Positions 22,870 to 32,611 of a stretch of DNA of 64,000 nt are shown piece by piece. The position numbers and the translations under genes are program-made. The notes under the pieces are model-generated. The model searched no databases. It saw only the letters and a list, made by a program, of their open reading frames with translations, and was not told where the DNA came from. Source of the stretch: Microdochium bolleyi (taxonomy: Eukaryota > Ascomycota > Sordariomycetes > Xylariales > Microdochiaceae); assembly GCA_001566295.1 (NCBI GenBank), contig KQ964255.1, positions 1-64,000 on the forward strand, given 5' to 3'. Position 1 is the stretch's first letter. Each line of letters opens with the position of its first letter.

Positions 22870-24086
22870 TCACTTCTTGCTCTTCTTGGTGGGCTTGCCG
22901 AGCGCGGCCTCGCGCTTCTTGGCCTCGCGGGCCTCGATCTCGGTGCGCTTCTCGGCGGCCTGGGCTTCGGCCTCCTCCTTTTCGGCCTATCGTCGTTGTA
23001 GAGACATTGGTCAGTACAGGGTTCCTGCAAAGATGATTATGTCCTCCTGATCCCGCCGGAAATCATGCATGGTACCAGCGCAGAAGTGGGATGTTGCTGG
23101 CTCCGATGATTCGCCCGTCCACCGAAAATCGATTTGATGACCAAAGCACCTTCCAAGGGAGAATTTCGCAGAGGCCAAAAGAAAGAAAGAAGTGGAAGCC
23201 CATACCTGTCGTCTCGCAGCCTCCGCCGCGCGCCTCTCCCGGATCTCAGCGAGCCGCGCGAGATCAGCCTTGGCCTCGTCCGTCTTGCCCGCCTCGTGCA
23301 GCTTGCGGTACCGCTCCTTGGCCTGCTGCGCCTCGTACGCCTCCTTCTCCTTGCGGTTCATCCCGCCGACCGCCAGCTTCTTGACCCCCGTGGTGGCCTT
23401 CTTCACCGGCGCGTCGCTGTCGCTGTCGTCGTCCTCGTCGTCGGAGGTGGGCTTGGGCGGGGCCTGGGTCTGCTTGCGCGCGGCCTTGCTGTGGTTCGGG
23501 TTCGCCGGCATGTCGTCGCCGTCCTCAGAGGACGACTCATCCGAGTCGGAGGGCATGTCGCCGACCTGGACGGCAGCCTTCTTCTTCTTGGCTATAGCGG
23601 CGTCCTTCTGGGCCTTCTTGGCGGCGCGGCGCTCTTCTCTGCTCGCAGGCTCGGCTGCTGCCCCGCCCTTGGTCGCAGAGGGACCGGCGTCGTCGTCAGA
23701 TTCGTCGTCAGAGTCTTCCTCGGAGTCTTCCTCGGAATCGTCGTCCGAGTCGTCGTCCTTGCCGCCGCGGCGGCCCTTGTTCTTCTGCGCATCGGCGCTC
23801 CACATGCTGATCTCGTTGCCGTCGGCGTCGAGGGGGCGCAGGTCGCGCGAGAAGTGGTGACCACCTGTTTGTGCAGAAGAGAGCCGTTAGTTCTCTGCTT
23901 TCACGAGGCGAGCGTCGTGCCGTTTCCAGATAGTTCTGCAGCGTCTCATAAAAGTCGTGTCTACTGCGAGACTACATGCTCGTGATCTCATGGACCAGGG
24001 GATGGGGGTGTTGGCATACCTCCTCTTGTGTACTTCTTGAACTTGCCCCCGCGGCCGCGGCCAGTGGCAGCTCCTCGTCCTGACAT
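22870..24086 (-). CDS. PP28/PDAP1-family heat- and acid-stable phosphoprotein
   Basis: Three exons: 24020-24086, 23206-23864 and 22870-22986, with introns of 155 nt and 219 nt (GTATGC...CAG; GTATGG...TAG). They give 280 residues. The chain starts MSGRGAATGRGRGGKFKKYTRGG, the typical basic Gly/Arg N-terminus of the family. A long acidic Ser/Asp/Glu region and a Lys-rich coil follow. The conserved PP28 core is NRKEKEAYEAQQAKERYRKL, then HEAGKTDEAKADLARLAEIRERRAAEAARR, ending in AEKEEAEAQAAEKRTEIEAREA and a KKSKK tail. Animal relatives are casein-kinase phosphoproteins linked to translation and PDGF-A binding; the fungal role is unclear. The DSD/ESD-rich stretches are likely CK2 sites (inference). 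Joining of the frame across both introns at phases 1 and 0 supports the model. Confidence 0.9.
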
Positions 24087-25073
24087 GGCTGCTGAATGTA
24101 TGTGCTGTGGGAGAGATGTAGGGTGCAAAGAGTGCAAATGCTTATCACTTTGCAGGTCAGTGCAAAAGGGAGCTTGTGGTGTGGTTAGTGGAGGGGCAGA
24201 TCCGCGTATCAATCTTGAAGAGTGTTATCGAAGCCTCAATGAGGCAGCCTAACTGTGGAATTTATGTAGCACCACCTCAACGCAGCAAAACACAATACCG
24301 CTCTACCCCATCTCCGACCAGAGTATTCGGGTCCCACGAACCATATCCAGCCATCTGAACCAAGTGATGACGACTCCCGGCTGTGATTCATTCACCATCA
24401 TCTCACATGCGGCGGCGGGGTAAGCAAACGGCTGGCGCACGAGTGCCCCGCGCCAAAAAGTTCCAGCAAGCGCGCAGACGCCCTCCGTCATACAGCGTGC
24501 GCGCGAATCAGGTTGCGCTGATTGTCATATCGGTGGGGTCACCACTGTCACAATGAAAGAGCTTGGGAAGTCCCTGGGAACGACCACCCCAGACATTCCA
24601 GCCACAAGCCACATTCACGGAAAACTGTGGCTGTGATGTCCCACTTCAGCGAGCACTGTGGCTCCACAAGCAGCCCTTTAAAACGTTTCGCGCGTGCGCC
24701 GCCTTTGCATGGTTTTCTTCTTCTCTCCATATACTGAAATAAACCTTCATATTCACTCTGGCTTTCGTCAATATCAATGGCAGGTCTTGGAGGGGAAATT
24801 GGAGGAGAGAGGAATCCCCGGGAGGGCTCACAAGGCTTCTCCTTCGACCACTTACCCTCCGCCCTGTTTCCTTCACGTGTTGGGTCGCGGAGAAATTTTT
24901 CGGTCGAGACATTTCAGCAGTCTTTGAGCATTCTGCTGTTCGTGATCGTAATCTGCTGCACAAGGTGAATGCTTAGTGCACCAAGCTTCGCCAGTGCAGT
25001 CATGGCACGTTTGTGTGACACTGAAGAGTCTCGTCCGTCACGCGACGCGTCCTACCTCAGTGCGGTGTCACCT
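24087..25073. other. Gene-free stretch
   Basis: Promoter of the PP28 gene and 3' flank of the arylsulfotransferase gene. No supported gene. Confidence 0.5.
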
Positions 25074-26742
25074 TCACCACTCTGCGCAGTACTCTTCCAC
25101 TGCGACAACTTCAGACCGCGTCAACTCTGTTGCGCCATCACACCCTCCGACTGCTTCTGCTTGCACCCACGCCTTGTCCCTAATCTTGACATTGGCCTTC
25201 GTCTCGAACCCCGTGCAAGGAGCGCCAGTGAGCGCGATGCTAGGACTCTTTTCGAGACTATCCGTGATGACGTTCCAGAGACGCATCTCGGTCGCGCCGT
25301 TCCAGCTCATCCACACATCGGCAGTGCCGTTTTTGTGTCTACAGCCCGCGATCTTCGGCGGCTTGACAGGGCATCCTCTCCACTCGTACTTCCGTGCTCG
25401 ATACGAGCCTGCGCCTGGAACCAGGTGCGACCCTGGTGATCCGAAACGCCATGTTGAGGCCAATCTGCCGTCCATGTGATACTCTTTCATCACGGGCTGT
25501 GTGCCATACCCAAGGAAGGCGTTGCCATTGTCGAGAACCTGCATGCTGCCGCCCGCCACAGAAGACAGGCTCTCGTTTGGGTCCATATACATGGTGATGC
25601 CGGTGACGCTACGTTGTCCAGTGAGTTTCAGGTCAATGAGCATTCCATACGACTCGTCGAGGGCAATTGTCCCGTTGTTGCGGTTGTTGAACATGGTCAG
25701 CAGCATGCGTCCCTCTTGTGATCTGTGCCCATGGACATCATGCTGCCAGCAGAACGATGCGGGCGGCGTCATGAGGAACTCCCCGTTGCGATCGCCCTGG
25801 TGAGGTCAGCACTTGACTTCCACTTATTCTCGCAGCACAATGCCAGGCACTCACATTCAAAGTCCATCTGATGATGCCCGATCCTTTCTCAATATAATAC
25901 ACGTTGCAAGTGTGACGTGAAGAGAGCAGGATTCCGTCCTCGAAAGCGGTAACACTGTTCAGGTGCAGGTAATCCCAAGGTGCCATTGACGCATCTTCAC
26001 TGCCATCCTCCGTGGTTGCATTGGGCAACCCAGCGTATGACTCGTTGATGGGAATATGGTCTGAACCCCGCCAGTGGAAGAGAATTTCATTATCTGGCAA
26101 GTTGATCTCGTACACCACGCCATCGCGAATCCATCCTTTGCGTGGGCCACCAACTGGGCTCAGGTCCCAGGGTCGCACATCGTACGCGAGCACTAGCAGA
26201 GTGCCAGATGGAGTAATGAAAGCTTCGTGAGGGTCGATCAGCGAGGCGAATTGACCATGCGTTGAAAGAGCTGGATCGTTGAGGGTGATATTGAAGATCC
26301 ATTGATACGAGCTGTCGAGGATGCGAATAACGCCTTGGGAATTGACTGGCAACTGCGAGGTCTGGGAGCTGCTCGACTCCCAATAGAGGAGAATATCCTC
26401 ATTCAAGAGTTTCGCTGGTGTGAGGTTCGAGATCATGCGAGTCATTGAAGGATCAGTCTGCCAGACGAGCTGGCCGTCTTGGTTCATGATCATGGCGGCA
26501 TTCTGGGTGGCCTCGGGTCCGAACTGGGCGAACATGATGTGGCCAGGTGCCGTCACTCCGGGAAGCTGGACATCGACAAAGGGGGGACTGAAGGTCGGCT
26601 CGGTCTTGAAGGAGTGGTGATCCCATAATGGGTGATTGCCGTGCTGACCTGGCATCGTTGCGGCTCCTGCCATGTGAGCTGCCCAGAAGACCAGCGTCGC
26701 AAGTATTGCCAGAGACATGTTGAGCTTGTGAAGGACGGTCAT
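25074..26742 (-). CDS. Secreted arylsulfotransferase-family (ASST) protein
   Basis: Exons 25855-26742 and 25074-25796 with a 58-nt intron (GTGAGT...CAG) give 536 residues. The first 28 residues (MTVLHKLNMSLAILATLVFW onward) are a signal peptide; Met9 is an alternative start. The family is recognised from the fungal ASST-type beta-propeller pattern: repeated blades with QDGQLVWQTD, SYQWIFNITL, DPHEAFITPSGTLLV and WDYLHLNSVTAFEDGILLSSR, then FCWQHDVHGH. In characterised bacterial ASST enzymes a histidine accepts sulfate from aryl sulfates and passes it to phenols; here His residues in DPHEAF, YLHLNSV and QHDVHGH are the obvious candidates (inference). There are many N-glycosylation sites and a C-terminal pair of Cys. 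It lies 767 bp downstream of the repeat-peptide precursor on the same strand, which makes sulfation of a peptide tyrosine an attractive but untested idea. Function of fungal members is largely unproven. Confidence 0.8.
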
Positions 26743-27509
26743 CTTGAAGATGTGGCCTTGTTGTTGGGGTTTTCGCTGAAAGTGCTCGATAGTGACCAGA
26801 CTCGAGCGAGGGAGGAACTGGATATCGGTCAAGTCTGTAAAATGTTCGAGGAAGGCACCTTCCCAGCCGCAGATTTGTTCAGGTCGTGCCTGCCCAGGCA
26901 TCTGCAGTATTTCTGCTTGCGCAAACATTCATCCGGATCGGCCAAGCACCAGTTGCAATCCGTAGAACCTTTCCCGTTCACAGCCTGCTGGATATCGCCG
27001 TGCGGGTCCACACGTCCACAATGTCCCGGAGACCTCGTGAAACGCCAATGATCTATACCCACGTCAGCTCATCATCACCACTGTGCCACGACATTCACGG
27101 TTGACCCAAGAGTGCCCTTAACCCATCTCTATGATCGAGCATCCGTCCTGGCTTCCTGAGTATTAAAGATCTGACGGGGTGGCATCCGGCACTGTCCAAG
27201 AGTGAGTGGTTCACCGCACATTGTTGAACTGTTATATCTTGCTCAAGGTAAGCTTCCTTTAATGAGTGACTACCGTATCCTAGCTTCGCATCGTCTCTTA
27301 GTCGGCATTCCTTCCGTTCTCTGGGCATGGGTACATCTTTCCTGGCTTCGGCATGTGGCACATTCTCATATTTTCGATCCGGCCCTGGCCTTCCACCACG
27401 ATTGCAAATGGACTCAGCCTGTCTGCTAGCCTGATGTCCATCACGGCAACGCGTTTCCACGCTCCAATTCAACCCAATGGAGCCAACATAATCTGAGGCT
27501 TGTCCCACT
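26743..27509. other. Intergenic region between precursor peptide and ASST genes
   Basis: 767 bp carrying the promoter of the ASST gene and the 3' flank of the precursor gene. No supported gene. Confidence 0.5.
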
Positions 27510-28004
27510 TCAAGAGGGCAGGTAGCTCTCGTCGGCGTTCTGCTCAGCTCGCTTCGAGGGAAGGTAGCTTTCGTCAGCGCTCTGCTCCCCACGCTTGCTG
27601 GGGAGATAGCTCTCGTCGGCGCTTTGCTCGGCGCGTCTCGAGGGCAAGTAGCTCTCGTCAGCGTTCTGCTCAGCGCGGCGAGAAGGCAAGTAGCTCTCGT
27701 CAGCGTTCTGCTCAGCACGGCGAGAAGGCAGGTAGCTCTCGTCCGCGCTCTGCTCAGCACGCTTCGATGGGAGGTAACTCTCATCGGCGTTTTGCTCAGC
27801 ACGACGGGAAGGCAGGTAGCTTTCATCTGCACTCTGCTCAGCACGCTTAGACGGAAGGTAGCTTTCGTCGGCGTTCTGCTCTGCTGTGGAGAAGTTCAGC
27901 ATGGTATCTTCACACAATTGATGCAGGACAGTCTCACCTCTCGGGAGCGTAGGCAGAGCGATGGCGCCCACGGCGAGCAACGCAACGATAGAGAGAAGCT
28001 TCAT
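27510..28004 (-). CDS. Kexin-processed repeat peptide precursor (candidate dikaritin-type RiPP)
   Basis: 164 residues, one exon, ATG at 28004 (ATCAACCATGAAG). Residues 1-17 are a clear signal peptide (MKLLSIVALLAVGAIAL), then a 23-residue leader with one Cys. Residues 41-164 are nine tandem copies of a 14-residue unit, AEQ(N/S)ADESYLPS(K/R)R. Eight end in KR or RR and the ninth ends at Ser followed by TGA, so the native C-terminus equals that left after Kex2 cleavage and basic-residue trimming. The ADESYLPS part is invariant in all nine; position 4 varies Asn/Ser, and copy 8 starts with Gly. Fungal RiPP precursors of the ustiloxin class have exactly this plan: secretory signal, repeated cores with Tyr, dibasic sites. 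A divergent UstYa oxidase 1.56 kb away supports the reading. A secreted signalling or pheromone-like peptide is the main alternative. The frame is open upstream to 28106, but the internal start gives the signal peptide. Confidence 0.85.
   Translation of the reverse strand: MKLLSIVALLAVGAIALPTLPRGETVLHQLCEDTMLNFSTAEQNADESYLPSKRAEQSADESYLPSRRAEQNADESYLPSKRAEQSADESYLPSRRAEQNADESYLPSRRAEQNADESYLPSRRAEQSADESYLPSKRGEQSADESYLPSKRAEQNADESYLPS
27513..27884 (-). repeat. Nine tandem 42-bp coding repeats
   Basis: Each 42-bp unit encodes one 14-residue peptide of the precursor; the last is cut short at 36 bp by the stop codon. Copies differ mostly at synonymous sites plus AAC/AGC at codon 4 and AAG/CGT-type changes in the dibasic site. 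The protein is held more constant than the DNA, suggesting selection on the core. Confidence 0.9.
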
Positions 28005-29560
28005 GGTTGATATTCTGGGTGTTTCGGCTGATTTGTGTTGGTATCGTCTGGATAAGCTGGCCATCCGCAGGAGACGGCTGCGAGCACGGCTGGGCAAGAC
28101 GGGCAAGGCGATATCTTAAGGGCTCCTGGCAGCTTGCTCACCCTGGTCATGAGACACGCAGACAGCAGACTCTTAGAGCACGCAGAAACTCCGCCATCTG
28201 CCGTCCTTCATGGCCCCTGTTTTGCCACTTGATTCCGTTACTGGTTCTGACATAGTCTCTGGACCTAAGCCAATGACTGACCCTGGGTTCCAGGCAGAGT
28301 CCGAGGGAGGCGGCTTGACACCCCAGCCGAGCGACCCACGGAACCTCTCATTACCTTGATGAACAGTCAATAACATCACGCGATACCAGTCGCCGCCGAG
28401 ATATCCGGACCACCTTCCTGATGCGCCATGGCTTCTCGCCTGGTGATCCCGCCGGCATTGAGGGGTTCGTCTCGAAGCTTGTCGCGAATTGGCTCCCGCG
28501 CATGTGGGCATCGGCTAACTGCCAGGGAAGCCGGTTGCCTCGTCGTAAGAAGGATCAAGTCGGCACGCCCGATCAAGTAATAAGAGCCTTGCGTGAGGGG
28601 GTCCTTGCCTGACACGCAGGCCATGATAGAAGGGCCCTTGACGGGTAGGACTTGTGACTCCACCCCCGGACGTCAACCCGGCATTCTCATTGGAACAGTT
28701 AACGACGAGCGGCGATGTCGCGATGGCCCGTTGTGGGTTTAATCGCGGCAGAATCAGGCAACTTTGCCCAGAGCAGATGTTCCAGACATGAAGTTATGGG
28801 TCTGAACTAGATGTTATCAGTGTTACCCCCCCTCATCTGTTTCCACAACTCCGTGACGACCGCTGTGTCAAACAGCTCAATAAGTCAGGGCTACTGCTCA
28901 GGGCAGCTGCTCAACCACTTTTCCATTCTGTACGGGATCGTTTCTCACAGACATCTACACGTAAGGCTGTGTTCTGAAAGTCCGACGTCGTCATCCGAGC
29001 GAGGCAGTATAGCCTTATGGAGTTGCCTGCATGTTGGAACGTAACATCGACTGAGTTGTGGGTATGCCAAGACCCTGCCCTCCTTCCTAAATAGGTAAGA
29101 ATGAGGGATGTTGTGGCCCGTTGAAGAATCCCGGAGGCGTGGATCGCAACAGGCGATAAGACGGACACAGACCGGGTGGAGGTCTCCCCACTGACAGTTC
29201 TGTGCCAAGGCATTGCCACATTGACATGGATCCTCGTCAACGTTCAATGAGCCCCCGCGGTCATCTCAGGAGGTTCGGGTCCGAAGACAAAGGCTCACAT
29301 GGCTCATGGAGAACCGCAAGCTTTGTGGCGAGACATGGGTCTGCACGATCCACGGGCTTGTCCCGGCTGGGCATAGGACACTTGAGAAGCGTTAAGACAC
29401 TGCCAATGTCAAGTCCTGCTCCTCCTTGTGTGCAACCACTTTTCGAGTCTCTTGGCATTCTTGACACTTTCATCAACTCTTGTTTCACTTACTACATCTT
29501 CTCCCTCGATAGCAAAAGCAGAAGCTTTGAAGGCATCACGACGTCAACATCAGCTCAGTT
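28005..29560. promoter_or_regulatory. Divergent intergenic region between precursor and UstYa genes
   Basis: 1.56 kb between head-to-head starts of the precursor (minus) and the UstYa gene (plus). No coding frame with protein character was found. I see no canonical TATA box close to either start. Co-regulation of the two genes from here is inference. Confidence 0.45.
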
Positions 29561-30583
29561 ATGGCGGAAAAGGTTGAAGAGTACGCCCCCCTTTACACCT
29601 CCCGCTCCTCGGGGGACAAGTCGGAGTCCGACTACGACGAGGATGTCGAGATGAAGGCCCTCGTCCAGCAGCGCAGTCGTCACTCCACAAGGTGGCAGCG
29701 AGCCCGCCCGTGGGCGCTGCATCTCGGCCTTCCCTTGCTGTACACGGCGGTCTTTCTGGGTTTCCTGTACTCGAGGCCTGCGGCAGGGACGTTTAGCTTG
29801 CTTGACTGTAAGTCTGTCCCCCGTCCTACGGAGGGTCATACGGGACACTTCGGGCGAGGAAGCACAGCAGCTTCTTTGCTTGAGGGAGACAGATGTTCAT
29901 GCGAGAGGCACTGACGAGGAAAACCATGAAACAGCACCAGCCAAATACATCGGCGAGACGACGCACGCCGAGGCCTTCCCGCTCGAGGGGCTCGCCAAGG
30001 GTCCGTACACGGGCGTGCCACGCAAGGAGCTCGATGATAACTGGCGGGACCTGCTGCAGTGTACGTCTCTCTGAACTTTTCTTCTGCTTCTACTTTTCCA
30101 CTCGTCTTCATTGCCAGCCATCGGTCCTTTCCGAGCAGAATGTGCTGCTGACATCAAATTTTGCGTGTGGTTGCAAAGACAACAACATCCGCATCCCAGA
30201 CGACTGGATCGAACGTTTCGGTCGTGTTGAGACGGCCGTGAAGCTGCCTGATGGAGGGTACCTGGGGATGCTGACGGTGTACCACGAGATTCACTGCGTG
30301 GTAAGTGCCTCCTAGCCCAGCAAAACGCGTCAAGGAATAAGAGCCCTGCAAGAAAGAAAAGTTGGCACTCCAGCACCACCGAGTGCGGTCTTGAACGGGC
30401 ACCGAGGAAGAAAACAGGTGGACTCTGATTCTGACGGCCTGTTGAACAGAAACGGTTGTACCAGTCTCTGCATCGCGAGCACTACATGCCCAACATCACG
30501 GCGGAGGAACTCGAAACGAACATAAACCACGACTGTACGTTCTCATTTCGTCTTTCCCCATCATACCGCCTACTCTCTAGTCC

Positions 30584-30664
<81 letters not shown>

Positions 30665-31306
30665 GGTCTCACCAAAACTGCCACACATTCTGGACCCTTG
30701 TGCCGTGTTAACGATGAACAACAAAACAGTGCACTGCCTCGAGGTCCTGCGCATGGGCGCCATGTGCCGCGGCGACGTCTCCATCATCACGCACCGCTGG
30801 AAGGAGGGCAGCGTGAAGCCCAACGTCGAGCAGCGCGCGCCGCACCAGTGCGTCGACTGGAACGCTGTGGAAGGGTTCGCGCGCGAGCGCAGCGTGGATA
30901 TCTGGAAGGAGGGGTATATCCGGAATCCCAAGACTGGTAAGTTTCCGCTTTCGGACTGCGATATCTCGGTCTATATCCGTTTCTTCCACTTCTGCTTGCC
31001 TGGGACATGTTTTGTCGTCCCCTCTCTGTCTGTCTTTCTTTGGTTTCTTGTGGACCTGGCCAAGTTGTGGCAAAACGCAAAAGTCATCGTCACCCATTGT
31101 TCTTTCCACGAACAACATGGGGAGGCGGATATTATTACAGAAGAAACTCCCGCTCTAACCCCGAACAAACATCACGACCGGCTAGTTGCTGACATCAATA
31201 CTGTTATTGCGACACAGGTGTCTACCCCTACGCTCCGCCAGGCAGCGCCGGCGCCTCAGACTCACACATGGGCCACGACCACATGCATGGGGCTGGGGCC
31301 ATGTAA
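29561..31306 (+). CDS. UstYa-family (DUF3328) oxidase
   Basis: Six exons fit: 29561-29807, 29935-30060, 30179-30300, 30450-30534, 30730-30936 and 31218-31306, giving 291 residues. Introns are 127, 118, 149, 195 and 281 nt. A cytosolic tail (1-50) is followed by a membrane anchor at 51-70 (WALHLGLPLLYTAVFLGFLY) and an SPA motif at 83-85 just after it. The two family signatures HxxHC are present at 160-164 (HEIHC) and 192-196 (HDLHC), the second split by intron 4 and followed by LEVLRMGAMCRGD. UstYa/UstYb-type enzymes oxidatively cyclise tyrosine-containing core peptides in the secretory pathway. The acceptor of intron 1 is ambiguous (two CAGs 6 nt apart; the earlier one preserves SPA). The last 29 residues are rich in His and Met (SHMGHDHMHGAGAM). 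Intron 4 contains a 78-C homopolymer. It diverges from the repeat-peptide precursor, the probable substrate. Confidence 0.88.
30585..30662 (+). repeat. C78 homopolymer inside an intron
   Basis: Seventy-eight uninterrupted C residues occupy 40% of the 195-nt intron 4 of the UstYa gene. Homopolymers this long are very rare in fungal genomes. It may be real and length-variable or an assembly/sequencing artefact. Confidence 0.95.
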
Positions 31307-31648
31307 GTCTGAACATAGGAGTTACATCTCGATAGACATGGGATAGCGAAGAAGCAGATTGTCAAAGACAAAACAAGTGGATGGCGCAGTGCTGGGCGTT
31401 TTAGGTTCCGTGATGTCGGCCCAGACAACGTGATGACGATATGTGCGTCACCGACCCGGAGCACTGAAATATCCGAGCAAGTGAAGACCTCGACAGCGCC
31501 GGCGAGCGAGCCTCTGCCTTCCCGATCCGACCTACCTACCAGACCATCGTATTCTTCGTCAAACATCATCCTACATCCCCACCCTTCCACGCGTGACCGC
31601 CCCTCATGCTCCCAACCGGACAGTACCCTGTCCTCAACCCGCATCCCG
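31307..31648. other. Short gene-free stretch between convergent genes
   Basis: 342 bp between the UstYa gene 3' end and the PIMT gene 3' end. Nothing recognised. Confidence 0.5.
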
Positions 31649-32611
31649 TCACCGCCCCGGCGCGTCCGTCAGCGGAACATACCGCACCCCGTACAGCTTC
31701 CTCTTAGTAATCACCCCTTTCTCATCCTTGTCCACTGTCCATATGTACTGGTCCCCAGACCCCTCGTCCTCGACGGGAATAAACAGCCGGCCCGGGCTGC
31801 GGAGCTGCTGGAGCAGTGCGTCGTGCAGCGTCACCGCCGCGGCGCCGACGTGGATCGCGTCCCAGCCGCCCTCTTCCTCCTCTTTGCCCTCGCTCGTTTG
31901 CTGTTGTTGTCCATCATCTGATGATGATGCCAGGGGAGGGGCAGGTGGTGGTGCAGCGCCGCCGACGCCAGGCATGACTCCTCCCTCCGAACCGGCAGCA
32001 GCACCGCCGTCATTGCCCGGCGTGCCATCTTTCACGACGGTGGTAGTACTGCCCGTCCTGCGCCGCGCCGGCTCCGCCCACCCTTTCCGCCCATCGCCAA
32101 CCCGGAACCGCACCCGCCCGCTGTCCAGCAGCGCCCTGCCCTCCGCGGACTTGCGCATGTTGCCCTCCCCGAGCTCCCGCAGCTCGCGGATGTGCTCCAC
32201 GCCGACGACCACACCCTCCGGGCCGACGAGCTCCGCCAGGATGTGCGTGAGGTATCCACTCCCGCTGCCGATGTCGAGGACCCGTCTCGGACGGCCGGGG
32301 ACACCAGCGAGCTTGAAGTCCGCTCCTTCCCGTGCTCCTCCCGTCCCGGACCCGTCGCTGTTCACAGGAAGCACCCAGGCCAGCAGGCTCTCCACAGCGT
32401 TGGCGTGCATGTGCGGCGCGCTGATGGTCGCCCCGTGGCCGATGCTCTGGGGCCGGTCCTGGTGCGCGGTGGCCGCGGAGGGGCAGTACTGCGCGCGGTC
32501 GACCCGCATGAAGGCGTCCTTCACGACGGGGGACTTTAGCATACCATTGCGCCATAGGTTCTCGACCAGGTCGGCGTTGGTGGCGCCCGAGGAGCGCCAG
32601 GCGCCGTGCAT
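31649..32611 (-). CDS. Protein-L-isoaspartate O-methyltransferase
   Basis: Repairs isoaspartyl residues in aged proteins by SAM-dependent methylation. 320 residues from MHGAWRSSGATNADLVENLW at ATG 32611, which aligns with the usual PIMT start. The frame is open upstream to 32935 with an Arg- and Thr-rich extension, so a longer, possibly mitochondrial form is conceivable. The family substrate loop QSIGHGATISAPHMHA is at 55-70, the SAM motif VLDIGSGSG at 111-119, VGDGR at 171-175, and DAIHVGAAA at 251-259. The C-terminal RKLYGVRYVPLTD matches family endings. Residues about 181-249 are a low-complexity insert (Thr/Gly/Ala/Pro/Gln/Glu) between two core strands, making it about 70 residues longer than the family norm. 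It lies between the RiPP-like pair and Bsd2 but is most likely a housekeeping gene, not part of that locus. Confidence 0.92.
   Translation of the reverse strand: MHGAWRSSGATNADLVENLWRNGMLKSPVVKDAFMRVDRAQYCPSAATAHQDRPQSIGHGATISAPHMHANAVESLLAWVLPVNSDGSGTGGAREGADFKLAGVPGRPRRVLDIGSGSGYLTHILAELVGPEGVVVGVEHIRELRELGEGNMRKSAEGRALLDSGRVRFRVGDGRKGWAEPARRRTGSTTTVVKDGTPGNDGGAAAGSEGGVMPGVGGAAPPPAPPLASSSDDGQQQQTSEGKEEEEGGWDAIHVGAAAVTLHDALLQQLRSPGRLFIPVEDEGSGDQYIWTVDKDEKGVITKRKLYGVRYVPLTDAPGR

Noticed and set aside
27510..28004. Alpha-factor-type mating pheromone precursor
   Set aside because: Repeat plan is similar, but the unit lacks the Trp/Cys-rich character of Sordariomycete alpha pheromones and a UstYa gene is adjacent; not fully excluded.
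27624..28010. Plus-strand repetitive frame over the peptide precursor
   Set aside because: Antisense shadow of the 42-bp repeats; it lacks a signal peptide and dibasic sites.
31649..32611. Methyltransferase as part of the peptide cluster
   Set aside because: All motifs are those of the housekeeping isoaspartate repair enzyme, not of a natural-product methyltransferase.
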